Origin: Truepera sp.
Lineage (GTDB): Bacteria > Deinococcota > Deinococci > Deinococcales > Trueperaceae
DNA: 64,000 nucleotides
Direction: 5' to 3'
Assembly: GCA_032027045.1 (NCBI GenBank)
Contig: JAVSMU010000001.1
Span: 872,646 to 936,645, forward strand
Shown here: positions 1 through 8,796 of the stretch, one piece after another
Numbering within the stretch: the stretch's first letter is position 1
How the letters are laid out: each line of letters starts with the position of its first letter
Program-made: the position numbers and the translations under genes
Notes under the pieces: generated by a model
The model's database searches: none
Seen by the model: only the letters and a program-made list of their open reading frames with translations
What the model was told of the DNA's origin: nothing

Positions 1-777
1 GATGCCGAAGCGTGCCTGGTTGAGGCACGACAGGGGGCCCTTCAGGCCGCTGACCTGCAGCTGGTTGCCCGCGGGCACGGTCACCTCGTCCAGGTAGAGC
101 TCGCTCGTCACCGAGGCCCGCATCGACGCCTTGGTCTTGATGTCGACGGCCTCGAAGCCCGGCCTGTCGGTCTCGACGACGAACCCCAGGACCTTGCCGG
201 AGTCCTCGTCCTTGGCCCACACGATGGCGACGTCGGCGCGGGACCCACTGGTGATCCAGCGCTTGACGCCCATGATCACCCACTCGTCGCCCACCTTGCG
301 GCAGCGCGTGCGCATGGCGCCAGGATCGGAACCGGCGTCCGGTTCGGTGAGCCCGAAGCAGCCGACGGCCTCGCCGCTGGCGAGCAGCGGAAGCCACTTC
401 TCCTTGATCTCGTCGGTAGCGTACGCGCCTATCGGGAACATGACCAGGCTCGACTGTACGCTGACGAAGGAGCGCAGGCCGGAGTCGACGTACTCGACCT
501 CCTTGCACACGAGCCCGTAGGCCGTGTACGAGGCTCCCGCGCCACCGTAGCGTTCGGGAAGCGTCACCCCGAGCGCGCCGAGGTCTCCGAAACGCCGAGC
601 GAGGTCGGTCGGGAAGACGCCTTCTAGCCACCAACCGCCGATCTGAGGGAGGATCTCGGAGCGCACGTACTCGCGAACGCTGCCTTGGATCATGCGCTCT
701 TCGTGGCTGTGCAACGAGTCGACGTCGTAGAAGTCTGTCAGCGACAGGGCGCTGCCGCTGGCTATCGGGGTCGTCAT
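1..777 (-). CDS. Acyl-CoA dehydrogenase, glutaryl-CoA dehydrogenase type (3' end beyond window)
   Basis: An FAD-dependent acyl-CoA dehydrogenase; the closest subfamily by eye is glutaryl-CoA dehydrogenase, which oxidises and decarboxylates glutaryl-CoA in lysine/tryptophan breakdown. I translated the first 259 codons. Residues 141-151 (FGLTEPDAGSD) are the conserved FAD/substrate segment, WITSGS lies at 174-179, and CLNQARFGI at 251-259 resembles the glutaryl-CoA enzymes. The C-terminal domain with the catalytic glutamate lies outside the window, so subfamily and completeness cannot be confirmed. The ATG start is well supported by AAGGAGG about 5 nt upstream. A generic short-chain acyl-CoA dehydrogenase is the alternative. 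Confidence 0.75.
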   Translation of the reverse strand, partial: MTTPIASGSALSLTDFYDVDSLHSHEERMIQGSVREYVRSEILPQIGGWWLEGVFPTDLARRFGDLGALGVTLPERYGGAGASYTAYGLVCKEVEYVDSGLRSFVSVQSSLVMFPIGAYATDEIKEKWLPLLASGEAVGCFGLTEPDAGSDPGAMRTRCRKVGDEWVIMGVKRWITSGSRADVAIVWAKDEDSGKVLGFVVETDRPGFEAVDIKTKASMRASVTSELYLDEVTVPAGNQLQVSGLKGPLSCLNQARFGI

Positions 778-808
778 CGACCGCCTCCTTGTCGGGAACG
801 GCTGCTGA

Positions 809-1051
809 TCAACCGTCCCGGAAGAGCTGCTTCATGGCGTCCTCTTTCGAGGTACGCCTGGCGGGGTAGTACCGCTCGCCCTCGAGCGTAACCTTACCCG
901 CCGCCAGCAGGGAAGCCAGCGCGGCCTCGAGAGTATCCACCGCGAGTTCCTCGAAGTGGTGCTCGTCTATGTACGACTGCACGTTGCGCAGGGTCACCCC
1001 CTTGGGGGAACCCTCCTCGACCGCTTCGAGTACCCAAGCGTTTACGGTCAT
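809..1051 (-). CDS. Small winged-helix-like hypothetical protein (80 aa)
   Basis: An 80-residue, highly charged protein that I do not recognise as a named family. The central part reads as two or three helices followed by a short beta hairpin (AAGKVTLEGERYYPARR, about residues 50-66), the pattern of a winged-helix fold, so a DNA-binding or regulatory role is possible but unproven. There is no signal peptide or membrane segment. It sits 31 nt upstream of the acyl-CoA dehydrogenase and could be transcribed with it. The ATG has no Shine-Dalgarno sequence but a TAGACT hexamer 6 nt upstream, suggesting a leaderless mRNA. Confidence 0.6.
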   Translation of the reverse strand: MTVNAWVLEAVEEGSPKGVTLRNVQSYIDEHHFEELAVDTLEAALASLLAAGKVTLEGERYYPARRTSKEDAMKQLFRDG

Positions 1052-1057
1052 GCCGTA

Positions 1058-1063
1058 AGTCTA
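1058..1063 (-). promoter_or_regulatory. TAGACT -10 element, leaderless start of the 80-aa gene
   Basis: TAGACT on the minus strand lies 6 nt before the ATG, fitting the TANNNT leaderless promoters known in Deinococcus. I see no clear -35 element. Confidence 0.4.
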
Positions 1064-1126
1064 CGCCCTGGCCCCGTTAGAATAGTCCCGCAAGTAGCCG
1101 AGTGGGGGCTCGGACGTGGGGGCGCC

Positions 1127-2137
1127 TCAGCGGGGGAGGGCGCCGGTTCCCAGGCGGTCTGCGCCCGCGCGGAACGCCACGGTCTTGCCGCCGGAGAGCT
1201 CCTGCCAGGTGACCTCGTCGTCCATGCTCATGACGTTCACGGGGCACGCGGGGACGCACGCGGCGCAACCGACGCACAGGTCGGGGTCGAGCATGAGGGC
1301 GCCCTGGGGGCCGCTGAAGTCGCGCGAGAGGGCGTTCGTGGGGCAGGCGCGGGTGCAGGCGGGGCACAGGATGCAGCCGTCCGCGACTCGCGGCAGGCTC
1401 CACGGCACGAGGGCGTGGGGCTCCGGCTCGCTGGCCGCCACGATGCGGTAGCGCCTTGCCGCCTCGGGCGGCGGCTCGGCTTCCTCCACCGGTCCGCCCG
1501 CGGTACCCTCGGCGGGTAACCAGGCCTCTAGCGGCGCAATCGCCCCCGCCACTCCCTGGGCCGCCTTGCGAACCCCTCCGCCAAGCAGCGCTCGGCGGCT
1601 CACGCGGGCTTGTGCCACGGGCGCGTCGAGCCGCTTCACTTGCTGGACGTTCACGTGCAACTCGCGGCCATGTAACGCCAGTAGGGCCTTCGCGTCCGTA
1701 ACGGACTCGGCCAGCGCCTCCGGTACGCCGGCGCCGCCGACCTTGCAGCCGGCGCACTCGGAGCGCGCGAGGGTGACCGACTCGCTGGGGCCGGCAAGGC
1801 GCACGAGGTCGGGGCCCGAGAGCTGCGCCAGGCAGCGCACGCTTGGGGCGTCGCCGGCCACCACGCTACAACGCAGGGCGGGCGCCGGCTCGAGCCTGAC
1901 CGGGTCGGCGAGCGCCTCGCTCGGGCAGGCGCGGATGCAGAGGCCGCAGCCGGTGCAGTCGACGGCGTCGAGCTCCACCCTGGTGCTTATCGTTATGGCG
2001 TCGTGCGGGCACGCGTCGAGGCAGGCGCTGCAGGCGTCCTTGCCGCTGCGAACTACCAGGCAACGCTCCTCTACGTAGGTCGGCGTGACCTCTACCGCGC
2101 GGAGAACGAACGAGAAGAGGTCATCCAGGCCAGCCAA
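1127..2137 (-). CDS. Four-cluster ferredoxin-type protein with internal twin-arginine motif
   Basis: A 336-residue electron-transfer protein with two pairs of [4Fe-4S] motifs: CSACLDACP (36-44) with CTGCGLCIRACP (61-72), and CILCPACTRACP with CVGCAACVPACP near residues 255-310. An extra ECAGC lies at 128-132. The redox partner is unknown. The two ferredoxin halves are joined by a segment containing SRRALLGG at 180-187, which looks like a Tat signal motif left inside the protein. It starts with TTG behind a GGAAGGGGAAG purine run, 15 nt after the DAHP synthase gene and in the same direction as tatA and tatC. It is not a standard NapF or NuoI length. Confidence 0.7.
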   Translation of the reverse strand: MAGLDDLFSFVLRAVEVTPTYVEERCLVVRSGKDACSACLDACPHDAITISTRVELDAVDCTGCGLCIRACPSEALADPVRLEPAPALRCSVVAGDAPSVRCLAQLSGPDLVRLAGPSESVTLARSECAGCKVGGAGVPEALAESVTDAKALLALHGRELHVNVQQVKRLDAPVAQARVSRRALLGGGVRKAAQGVAGAIAPLEAWLPAEGTAGGPVEEAEPPPEAARRYRIVAASEPEPHALVPWSLPRVADGCILCPACTRACPTNALSRDFSGPQGALMLDPDLCVGCAACVPACPVNVMSMDDEVTWQELSGGKTVAFRAGADRLGTGALPR

Positions 2138-2152
2138 CTGCTTCCCCTTCCG

Positions 2153-3253
2153 CTAGAACCCGTAAAGCTCGACGCGCTTCTCGCTCAGCTTGGAGTGATA
2201 GCCCGTGTCTTCCAGGTAGTGATCGAACGTCTCGAAGTCGATCTGCTGCTTCTGGTCGGAGAGCGCCACGCCGGGGTTCGGATGCACCTCGATCATGATG
2301 CCGTCGGCGCCAACGGCCAGGCCTGCCTTGGTCAACGCGACGAGGAGGTCGCGACGGCCGGCGGAATGCGTGACGTCGACGAGCACGGGGAGGTGGCTCT
2401 CGAGCTTGGCCAGGGCCACGGCCGAGACGTCGAGAGTGTTGCGCGTGTACTGCTCGAAGGTCCTTATGCCACGCTCGCACAGGATCACGTTGCCGTTCCC
2501 CGCGCTGAGCAGGTACTCGGCCGCCATGAGCCACTCCTCGATGGTGGCCGACAAGCCGCGCTTGAGGAGGACGGGCTTGCTGCTTCGGCCCACCGCGCGA
2601 AGCAGGTCGTAGTTCTGCATGTTGCGGGCCCCGATCTGCAGCAGGTCCACGAACTCCTCGAAGAGCGGCACGTCGGTGGGGGTCATGACCTCGCTCACGA
2701 AAGCCAGGTCGTGCTTGTCGCAAGCGGCCCTGCCCAACGCCAGCCCCTCCTTGCCCAGCCCCTGGAAGGAGTAGGGGTCCGTCCGCGGCTTGTAGGCGCC
2801 GCCCCTGAAGAGCTGCACGCCACGCGAAGCGACCCGCGCGGCCACCGCCTCGACCTGCTCCTCCGACTCGATGGCGCAAGGCCCCGCTATCAGGACGGGA
2901 GCGTGCCTGGAGCCGATCGGCACGCCGCGCACCTCGACCACCGTGTCGGCCTGATGGGCGGCGCGGGACGTGAGGTAGGCCCGCTTCTCCTGGCGCTGGC
3001 TCTGCTGCATGCTGGCCTGGAAGACCTGTTTGAAGAGGCTCTTGATGGTGGCGGCGTCGAAGGGGCCCTCGTTCGCCGCCACCAGCGCGTCGAGCATCGC
3101 TTGCTCGCGCACCGGGTCGTACTGGGACGAGCCCATGGCGCTCTGCAGGCTACCTATCTCGGCGGCCACCGTTGCCCGCCGCGAGAGGAGCCCCAAGATC
3201 TGTAGGTTCAGTTCGTCAATATGGGCCCGTAGGCTCTGGATCTTCTCTTGCAT
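2153..3253 (-). CDS. aroF: Chorismate mutase / 3-deoxy-7-phosphoheptulonate synthase fusion
   Basis: The first enzyme of the shikimate pathway: it condenses phosphoenolpyruvate and erythrose 4-phosphate to DAHP. Residues 1-90 form an AroQ-type chorismate mutase domain (IDELNLQILGLLSRRATVA), which in this family acts as an allosteric sensor. The rest is a type I-beta DAHP synthase with GPCAIES at 124-130, RGGAYKPRT at 150-158 and HPNPGVALSD near 324-333. The 366-residue length fits the Bacillus AroA(G) class. Its first 38 nt overlap the end of tatC in another frame; both proteins need that sequence, and no better downstream start exists. Confidence 0.92.
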   Translation of the reverse strand: MQEKIQSLRAHIDELNLQILGLLSRRATVAAEIGSLQSAMGSSQYDPVREQAMLDALVAANEGPFDAATIKSLFKQVFQASMQQSQRQEKRAYLTSRAAHQADTVVEVRGVPIGSRHAPVLIAGPCAIESEEQVEAVAARVASRGVQLFRGGAYKPRTDPYSFQGLGKEGLALGRAACDKHDLAFVSEVMTPTDVPLFEEFVDLLQIGARNMQNYDLLRAVGRSSKPVLLKRGLSATIEEWLMAAEYLLSAGNGNVILCERGIRTFEQYTRNTLDVSAVALAKLESHLPVLVDVTHSAGRRDLLVALTKAGLAVGADGIMIEVHPNPGVALSDQKQQIDFETFDHYLEDTGYHSKLSEKRVELYGF

Positions 3254-3950
3254 GAAGCATCCTACGCTCTGAGAAGCGCACTACCCAGATCGTGAGCTCG
3301 TAGAGCACGACCAGCGGGACGGCCACGAGGGCCAGGTTGAAGGGGTCGCCGGTGGGCGTGATGACCGCCGCGGCGGCAACACCGATGACGATCGCCCAAC
3401 GACGGGTGCGAACGAGGGGCTCGTGGCGGAGGATCCCGATGCGCGCGAGCAGGAACCCCATCACGGGCATCTCGAACATCAGGCCGAACATGGCCATGAG
3501 CATGAGCAGGGTGGAGATGTACTGTCCGATCGACAGGAGCCCCTGGGCCTCGCCACCCAGGAACGAGAGCAGGATGGGGATGCTGAACGGCAGCACGACG
3601 TAGTACGAGAACGCCACCCCGCTCGCGAAGGCGAGCGCGGCGAAGAAGATGAACGGCACTGCGTAGCGCCGCTCCTCGGCGTAGAGGCCCGGGGCGACGA
3701 AGCCCCATACCTGCCCCAGGATTATCGGGAAGGAGAGGACCAGCCCGAAGAACGCCGCAATCTGCATGGACACCGTGAACGGCTCGAGCACGGTGAAGTA
3801 GTTGAGGGTCATGCTTTCCGGCAGGGGCGCCTTCAGCCAGTCGAGGACTTCGAAGCGGAACGCGAAGGCGACGCTCGAACCCACCAGCCAGCCGATCAAG
3901 CCGATGAAGAGCCGCTTGCGCAGCTCTTCGAAATGTTCTATGAGTGTCAC
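3216..3950 (-). CDS. tatC: Sec-independent protein translocase TatC
   Basis: The core receptor of the twin-arginine translocase, which exports folded proteins across the inner membrane. The 244-residue protein shows the family signature HFEELRKRL at 6-14, the segment SFPIILGQVWGFVAPGLYAEERR, and six hydrophobic membrane spans ending with VVLYELTIWVV. It starts with GTG, 30 nt after tatA. Its C-terminal codons overlap the aromatic-pathway gene. No tatB is present here, so this looks like a minimal TatA-TatC system, as in several Gram-positive and Deinococcota genomes. Confidence 0.95.
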   Translation of the reverse strand: MTLIEHFEELRKRLFIGLIGWLVGSSVAFAFRFEVLDWLKAPLPESMTLNYFTVLEPFTVSMQIAAFFGLVLSFPIILGQVWGFVAPGLYAEERRYAVPFIFFAALAFASGVAFSYYVVLPFSIPILLSFLGGEAQGLLSIGQYISTLLMLMAMFGLMFEMPVMGFLLARIGILRHEPLVRTRRWAIVIGVAAAAVITPTGDPFNLALVAVPLVVLYELTIWVVRFSERRMLHAREDPEPTGPY

Positions 3951-3980
3951 AGCCGCTCGGGCCCGCTCCGGCTGCCGAGG

Positions 3981-4250
3981 TCAGGCTTGACCAGAGCTAT
4001 GTTCCGATGCCGGCACGTGCGCCTCGGGCGCCGGGACGCTGGCCGCGGATACCGGTGCGGCCTTGGGCTTGTCGCCTTCGCCGTCGTCGTCGAAGTCCTT
4101 CTTCATGTCGCGGATCCCCTTGCGGAACTCGCGTACGGACTGACCCAGGCCCTTGGCCATCTCGGGCAGGCGCTTGGGTCCGAAGATGAGCAACACCAAG
4201 GCGAGGATGATCAGTAGTTCCGGAATACCTACGGGGCCTATCCTTCCCAT
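3981..4250 (-). CDS. tatA: Sec-independent protein translocase TatA
   Basis: The pore-forming subunit of the Tat system. The 89-residue protein has a short N-terminal membrane helix (IPELLIILALVLLIFGPKRLPE, positions 9-30), followed by the amphipathic helix containing FGPKRLPEMAKGLGQ and a variable acidic, Ala/Pro-rich tail. The FGPKRLPE hinge is diagnostic. The ATG is preceded by GGAGG at a normal distance. It is first in a minus-strand run with tatC, the DAHP synthase and the ferredoxin gene; export of cofactor-containing enzymes is the known role. Confidence 0.94.
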   Translation of the reverse strand: MGRIGPVGIPELLIILALVLLIFGPKRLPEMAKGLGQSVREFRKGIRDMKKDFDDDGEGDKPKAAPVSAASVPAPEAHVPASEHSSGQA

Positions 4251-4414
4251 CAGTGACCGCCTCCAAACAATGGCATGGTAGCAACTCGGGCGCCCCAGCG
4301 GGTGTGACCGCGGACTACGCTTGCTTCGCCGGCCTTGGAGCGGCCGCCCTTGGCGCCCGGAAAGGCGGCGCAGCGGCCCCTTCGGATGTCCAGTAGGCGC
4401 GTCCTGGACGTCAG

Positions 4415-4443
4415 TTGACAGGTTATGCGGCGCGTGCTAGCTT
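4415..4443 (+). promoter_or_regulatory. Strong promoter of the tRNA-tuf operon
   Basis: A consensus TTGACA (4415-4420) is followed after 17 bp by TAGCTT (4438-4443, TANNNT type). The predicted start is about 18 nt before the first tRNA. Stable RNA genes and tuf downstream fit a strong promoter; it is the clearest -35/-10 pair in the window. Confidence 0.8.
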
Positions 4444-4468
4444 ACCTATCCGGGTTCGCGGCGTGGCT

Positions 4469-4544
<76 letters not shown>

Positions 4545-4573
4545 ACTGCAGGCCGAGGGAAGTGCGAAGGCGC

Positions 4574-4658
4574 GGGTAGGTGCCCGAGTGGTTAAAGGGG
4601 ACGGACTGTAAATCCGTTGGCTTAGCCTACGCTGGTTCAAATCCAGCCCTGCCCACCA
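4574..4658 (+). tRNA. tRNA-Tyr (anticodon GTA)
   Basis: An 85-nt class II tRNA with a long variable arm, as expected for bacterial tyrosine tRNA. The acceptor is GGGTAGG with CCTGCCC (one G-T pair), the anticodon stem ACGGA/TCCGT carries GTA at 4608-4610, and CCA is encoded. Confidence 0.95.
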
Positions 4659-4773
4659 GCCGCATAGGTCGAGGTGACCGCCGGCAGCCGAACTTAGGGG
4701 GTGCGCCAGTCGCCCACCGCCTAAGGACAAGCGAACCGCGAGGACCGATCGCCGTGAGTTCGGTCCCGAGGGC

Positions 4774-4849
<76 letters not shown>

Positions 4850-4916
4850 GTGCAACCGCCGCGCCCCCGGGTGAGGCGGTTGTGGCCGAAGCAAGTGCAG
4901 CCTCCGGCTGCGTTCG

Positions 4917-4991
<75 letters not shown>

Positions 4992-5114
4992 AAACTAGTC
5001 GGCGTGCCGGGGAGAGTCGCGAGCGTGCTTAGCGCCCTGCGGCTCCCTCCGGCTGTCACGGCAGGACGTTGCTGGTCTCTCCAGTCAGGAGGGCCGCGAA
5101 AAGGAGTCGGGATC

Positions 5115-6332
5115 ATGGCTAAGGGTGTTTTTGAGCGTACGAAGCCGCATGTGAATGTTGGGACGATTGGTCATGTTGATCATGGGAAGACGACGTTGAC
5201 GGCGGCGATTACGTTTACTGCGGGTTCGGCTGATGCTTCGGTTGAGGTGCAGTCTTATGATGCGATTGATAAGGCGCCGGAGGAGCGGGCTCGGGGTATT
5301 ACGATTAATACTTCGCATGTTGAGTATCAGACTGCGGCGCGGCATTATTCGCATGTTGATTGTCCGGGGCATGCGGATTATGTGAAGAATATGATTACGG
5401 GTGCGGCGCAGATGGATGGTGCGATTTTGGTGGTGTCGGCTGCTGATGGTCCGATGCCGCAGACGCGTGAGCATATTGTGTTGGCGCGTCAGGTGGGTGT
5501 GCCGTTTATTGTGGTGTTTTTGAATAAGGTTGACATGGTTGAGGATGTGGAGTTGTTGGAGTTGGTGGAGATGGAGGTGCGTGAGCTTCTGTCTGCGTAT
5601 GAGTTTCCGGGGGATGATTTGCCGGTGGTGAGGGGGTCGGCGTTGCGGGCGTTGGAGGCGTTGGTGGCGTCGCCTAAGTTGCCGCGTGGTGAGAATGTTT
5701 GGGTTGATGGGGTGTGGGAGTTGTTGGATGCGGTTGATGCTTATATTCCGACGCCGGTGCGGGATGTGGATAAGGCGTTTTTGATGCCGGTGGAGGATGT
5801 GTTTACGATTACGGGTCGTGGGACGGTGGCGACTGGTCGTATTGAGCGGGGTGTGGTGAGGACGGGGGATGAGGTTGAGATCGTGGGGTTGTCTGATACT
5901 CGTAAGAGTGTCGTGACGGGTGTGGAGATGCATAGGAAGACGTTGGATTCGGGGATGGCTGGGGATAATGTGGGGGTTTTGTTGCGGGGTGTGGGGCGTG
6001 ATGATGTTGAGCGGGGTCAGGTGTTGGCTCGGCCGGGTTCGATTACGCCGCATACGGTGTTTGGTGCGAGTGTGTACATTTTGAGGAAGGAGGAGGGTGG
6101 TCGTCATTCTGCTTTTTTCTCTGGTTATCGTCCGCAGTTTTATTTTCGGACGACTGATGTGACGGGTGTGGTGTCTTTGCCGGGTGGGGTGGAGATGGTT
6201 ATGCCTGGGGATAATGTTGAGTTGTCGGTTGAGTTGATCAAGCCGATTGCGATGGAGGAGGGGTTGCGGTTTGCGATTCGTGAGGGTGGTCGTACGGTGG
6301 GTGCGGGTGTCGTGACGACCGTCGTCAAGTAG
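5115..6332 (+). CDS. tuf: Translation elongation factor Tu
   Basis: A GTPase that brings aminoacyl-tRNA to the ribosome. The 405 residues closely resemble Thermus EF-Tu. The GTP motifs are GHVDHGKT (19-26), DCPGH (82-86) and NKVD (137-140), followed by the two beta-barrel domains and the ending [11 protein letters not shown]. The ATG has AAAAGGAG about 8 nt upstream. Codon use is very odd: I count no A-ending and only ten C-ending codons among 405, leucine is TTG apart from one CTT and one CTG, and four of the ten C-ending codons are in the last six sense codons. All neighbouring genes use C/G endings. The protein is ordinary, so the change is synonymous. A second tuf may exist elsewhere. Confidence 0.97.
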   Translation: MAKGVFERTKPHVNVGTIGHVDHGKTTLTAAITFTAGSADASVEVQSYDAIDKAPEERARGITINTSHVEYQTAARHYSHVDCPGHADYVKNMITGAAQMDGAILVVSAADGPMPQTREHIVLARQVGVPFIVVFLNKVDMVEDVELLELVEMEVRELLSAYEFPGDDLPVVRGSALRALEALVASPKLPRGENVWVDGVWELLDAVDAYIPTPVRDVDKAFLMPVEDVFTITGRGTVATGRIERGVVRTGDEVEIVGLSDTRKSVVTGVEMHRKTLDSGMAGDNVGVLLRGVGRDDVERGQVLARPGSITPHTVFGASVYILRKEEGGRHSAFFSGYRPQFYFRTTDVTGVVSLPGGVEMVMPGDNVELSVELIKPIAMEEGLRFAIREGGRTVGAGVVTTVVK

Positions 6333-6484
6333 ACCCCTAATCGCGGGGCGGCGCGACCGCCGACCGCAAGCGCCGTGCTTGGGTCCACTGCCGCGCCTTC
6401 AAGGCGGTGGACGCGAAACGGCTGGGCGAGATCCTCGGCCTCCGGTACCTACCGAACCAGGGCACACCCCTGGACTTGGCCTTC

Positions 6485-6490
6485 GATAAT
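6485..6490 (+). promoter_or_regulatory. Candidate -10 element ahead of rpmG-secE-nusG
   Basis: GATAAT matches the -10 consensus at five of six positions in the 192-nt gap after tuf. No good -35 lies 17 bp upstream; TGGACT (6471-6476) followed by TACGCT (6495-6500), 18 bp apart, is a rival pair. I found no tRNA-Trp in this gap, where some bacteria have one. Confidence 0.25.
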
Positions 6491-6524
6491 CTGTTACGCT
6501 ACGTGGTCTGATTGGGAGGCCAGC

Positions 6525-6689
6525 ATGGCCAGTGACGTTCGAATCAAGTTTCTTCTGGAGTGCACAGAGTGCAAGCGTCGCAACTACGCCTCGCACAAGA
6601 ACCGGCGCAACACGCAGGGCAAGATCGAGCTCAAGAAGTACTGCCCCTGGGACCGGAAGCACACCGTTCACAAAGAGGTGAAGGTCTAA
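6525..6689 (+). CDS. rpmG: 50S ribosomal protein L33
   Basis: A 54-residue basic ribosomal protein of the large subunit. It shows the L33 pattern IKFLLECTECKRRNYASHKN with CTEC at residues 13-16 and the closing KKYCPWDRKHTVHKE. Only three of the four zinc-binding cysteines of the Zn form are visible (C13, C16 and the C in KKYCP); the last is replaced by D/R in PWDRKH. The ATG follows TTGGGAGGC at good spacing. Position between tuf and secE is typical of this lineage. Confidence 0.95.
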   Translation: MASDVRIKFLLECTECKRRNYASHKNRRNTQGKIELKKYCPWDRKHTVHKEVKV

Positions 6690-6693
6690 CCCC

Positions 6694-6876
6694 GTGTTCA
6701 AGGGCTTCATCCGCTACCTCAGGAACTCGCGCGCCGAACTGGGCCGCGTCACGTGGCCGTCGCGTAAGGAAGTCATCCAGGCGACCCAGGCGACCCTGCT
6801 GTTCGTCGTCATCACGGCGCTCTTCTTGTTCGTCGCCGACCTCACGCTAGGCAACCTGCTGGGTCTGATCACCTGA
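6694..6876 (+). CDS. secE: Preprotein translocase subunit SecE
   Basis: A 60-residue subunit that clamps SecY in the inner-membrane protein channel. An amphipathic cytoplasmic segment with the family motif [13 protein letters not shown] (15-27) precedes a single membrane helix ([16 protein letters not shown]). The start is GTG, only 4 nt after the rpmG stop, so translation is probably coupled. The size fits the short one-helix SecE of most bacteria. Confidence 0.95.
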   Translation: MFKGFIRYLRNSRAELGRVTWPSRKEVIQATQATLLFVVITALFLFVADLTLGNLLGLIT

Positions 6877-6961
6877 GTCGGCTCAGCCGAGTGCCGGGCG
6901 CACGCTCCGTTCACTCGGGCGCACTAGCGCAGACGGCTCGGCAGCAACCAAAGGACATCGC

Positions 6962-7519
6962 ATGAGCATCGAGTGGTACGCCGTCCACACGTACGTTGGA
7001 CACGAAGAGAAAGCCAAGGAGAACATCCTCAGCCGGGCGCAGTCGCTCGGCATGGCCGAGTCCATATACCAGGTCGTCGTGCCCGTCGAGACCACGATGG
7101 AGCACATCGGTGGGGGCAAGAAGAAGGAGACCGTCCGGAAGTTGTTTCCGGGGTACATCTTCGTGCAGATGGACCTGGGCGACAACCCGGACGAGCCCAA
7201 CGAGGCGTGGGAGGTAGTGCGCTACACGCCCGGCGTCACCGGTTTCGTGGGAACCGCCACGCACGCCGTGCCGCTCTCGCCCGACGAGGAGGCCCGCATG
7301 CTCACCTCCATCGGCGTCACCGGGCAACGCGAGGCCCCGAGGGTGCGGATCACGTTCAACGTCGGCGACATGGTCCAGGTCACGGCGGGTCCTTTCGCCG
7401 ATTTCACGGGCGTCGTCTCCGAGGTCAACCCCGAGCGCGGCAAGGTGAAGGTTCTCGTGTCCATCTTCGGCCGCGAGACGCCCGTCGAGCTCGACTTCTC
7501 TCAGGTCATGCGCGCCTGA
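6962..7519 (+). CDS. nusG: Transcription termination/antitermination protein NusG
   Basis: An RNA polymerase-associated elongation factor that links transcription to Rho or to ribosomes. The 185 residues contain the NGN domain ([19 protein letters not shown] at the start, [11 protein letters not shown] near 63-73, [13 protein letters not shown]) and a C-terminal KOW domain ([17 protein letters not shown]). The length is that of plain NusG, with no Thermotoga-style insertion. The ATG follows AAAGGA. It is in the usual secE-nusG-rplK order. Confidence 0.96.
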   Translation: MSIEWYAVHTYVGHEEKAKENILSRAQSLGMAESIYQVVVPVETTMEHIGGGKKKETVRKLFPGYIFVQMDLGDNPDEPNEAWEVVRYTPGVTGFVGTATHAVPLSPDEEARMLTSIGVTGQREAPRVRITFNVGDMVQVTAGPFADFTGVVSEVNPERGKVKVLVSIFGRETPVELDFSQVMRA

Positions 7520-7619
7520 GCCGGCTGCCGCTCGGCGGCTGACGGATCAAGCGCCTTAGACAACCGCGCGTCTGCACCCCGCGCCTCGCCATGTGCGTGG
7601 GGGAGCCAAAGGAGGAACC

Positions 7620-8054
7620 ATGGCCAAGAAGATTGCCGGCATAGTGAAGCTTCAGCTTCAAGCTGGGGCCGCCACACCGGCGCCGCCCGTAGGCCCGGCG
7701 TTGGGCCAGTACGGCGCCAACATCATGCAGTTCGTGAAGGAGTACAACGCGGCCACTGCCAGCCAGTCGGGCGCCATCGTGCCGGTCGAGATCACCATCT
7801 TCGCCGACCGCTCCTTCTCGTTCATCACCAAGACCTCGCCCGCCAGCTACCTGATCAAGAAGGCGGCCGGCGTCGGCAAGGGCTCGCCCGTTGCCAACAA
7901 GGAGAAGGTCGGCAAGCTCAGCTGGGCGCAGTGCATCGAGATCGGCAAGGCCAAGATGGCCGACCTCAACGCCACCGACGAGCTGGCCGCCGCCAAGATC
8001 ATCGCCGGCACCGCGCGCTCCATGGGCGTCACCGTCGAAGGGCAGCCCGGCTGA
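7620..8054 (+). CDS. rplK: 50S ribosomal protein L11
   Basis: A 144-residue protein of the ribosomal stalk base that binds 23S rRNA and is needed for GTPase-factor and RelA action. It carries the family segments [20 protein letters not shown] (9-28), the proline-rich N domain, and the C-terminal rRNA-binding part (KSPAS-like [19 protein letters not shown]). The ATG at 7620 is behind GGAGG; an upstream in-frame GTG is possible but overlaps the ribosome binding site. Its stop overlaps the rplA start by one base (TGATG). Confidence 0.97.
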   Translation: MAKKIAGIVKLQLQAGAATPAPPVGPALGQYGANIMQFVKEYNAATASQSGAIVPVEITIFADRSFSFITKTSPASYLIKKAAGVGKGSPVANKEKVGKLSWAQCIEIGKAKMADLNATDELAAAKIIAGTARSMGVTVEGQPG

Positions 8055-8755
8055 TGGCACAGCATGGGAAGCGTTACCGTAAGCTCGCTGAGAAGGTGGA
8101 TCGTGACCGCACGTACTCGGTCGCGGAAGCCGCCGCTCTCGTCAAGGACCTGGCGAGTGCCAAGTTCGACGAGACGGTCGAGGCGCACTTCCGTCTCGGC
8201 ATCGACCCCCGCAAGTCCGATCAGAACGTCCGCGCGACCGTCGCGCTGCCGCACGGCACCGGTAAGAGCGTGCGGGTCCTGGCCGTCACCCAGGGTGACG
8301 CCGTAACCGAGGCGGAGGCCGCGGGCGCCGACTTCGTAGGGGGCACCGAGGTCATCGAGCGCATCCTGGGCGGGTGGATGGACTTCGACGCGGTCGTCGC
8401 AACTCCCGACATGATGGCCGCCATCGGCTCGAAGCTGGGACGCGTGCTGGGCCCCAGGGGCCTGCTGCCGAACCCCAAGGCGGGCACGGTCGGCACCGAC
8501 ATCGGCGGCATAGTGCGCGCGCTCAAGGCGGGCCAGATCGAGTTCCGCGCCGACAAGACCGGCGTCGTGCACGCACCCATCGGCAAGGCGAGCTTCGAGG
8601 CCGCGCAACTCGCGGAGAACTTCGCCGCCCTGCGCAGCGCCGTGGAGTCGGCCAAGCCGGAGTCCGCGCGCGGGCAGTACCTTCGCACCATCCACCTGAC
8701 CTCGACCATGGGCCCCAGCGTGCGCGTAGCGCTCGGCGGCGCGAGCGAGGCATGA
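8054..8755 (+). CDS. rplA: 50S ribosomal protein L1
   Basis: A 233-residue L1 stalk protein that helps tRNA leave the E site and in many bacteria represses its own operon. Recognisable parts are [55 protein letters not shown] (about 120-137) and the closing [11 protein letters not shown]. It shares one base with the rplK stop, so the two are probably translated together in the 1:1 ratio needed. Confidence 0.97.
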   Translation: MAQHGKRYRKLAEKVDRDRTYSVAEAAALVKDLASAKFDETVEAHFRLGIDPRKSDQNVRATVALPHGTGKSVRVLAVTQGDAVTEAEAAGADFVGGTEVIERILGGWMDFDAVVATPDMMAAIGSKLGRVLGPRGLLPNPKAGTVGTDIGGIVRALKAGQIEFRADKTGVVHAPIGKASFEAAQLAENFAALRSAVESAKPESARGQYLRTIHLTSTMGPSVRVALGGASEA

Positions 8756-8796
8756 GCTAAGCATCCCGGTGCGCAGCGCGAGCTAAGCACCTCTGG

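Noticed and set aside
131-520. Plus-strand frame at the window start
   Set aside because: The minus strand encodes a clear acyl-CoA dehydrogenase here.
5085-6107. Long open frame opposite tuf (340 codons)
   Set aside because: Because tuf codons end in G or T, the opposite codons of this frame begin with A or C and cannot be stops. The product is His/Arg/Pro-rich low-complexity sequence with no family signal.
6333-6524. tRNA-Trp between tuf and rpmG
   Set aside because: Some bacteria have it here, but no acceptor stem or CCA anticodon loop could be folded.
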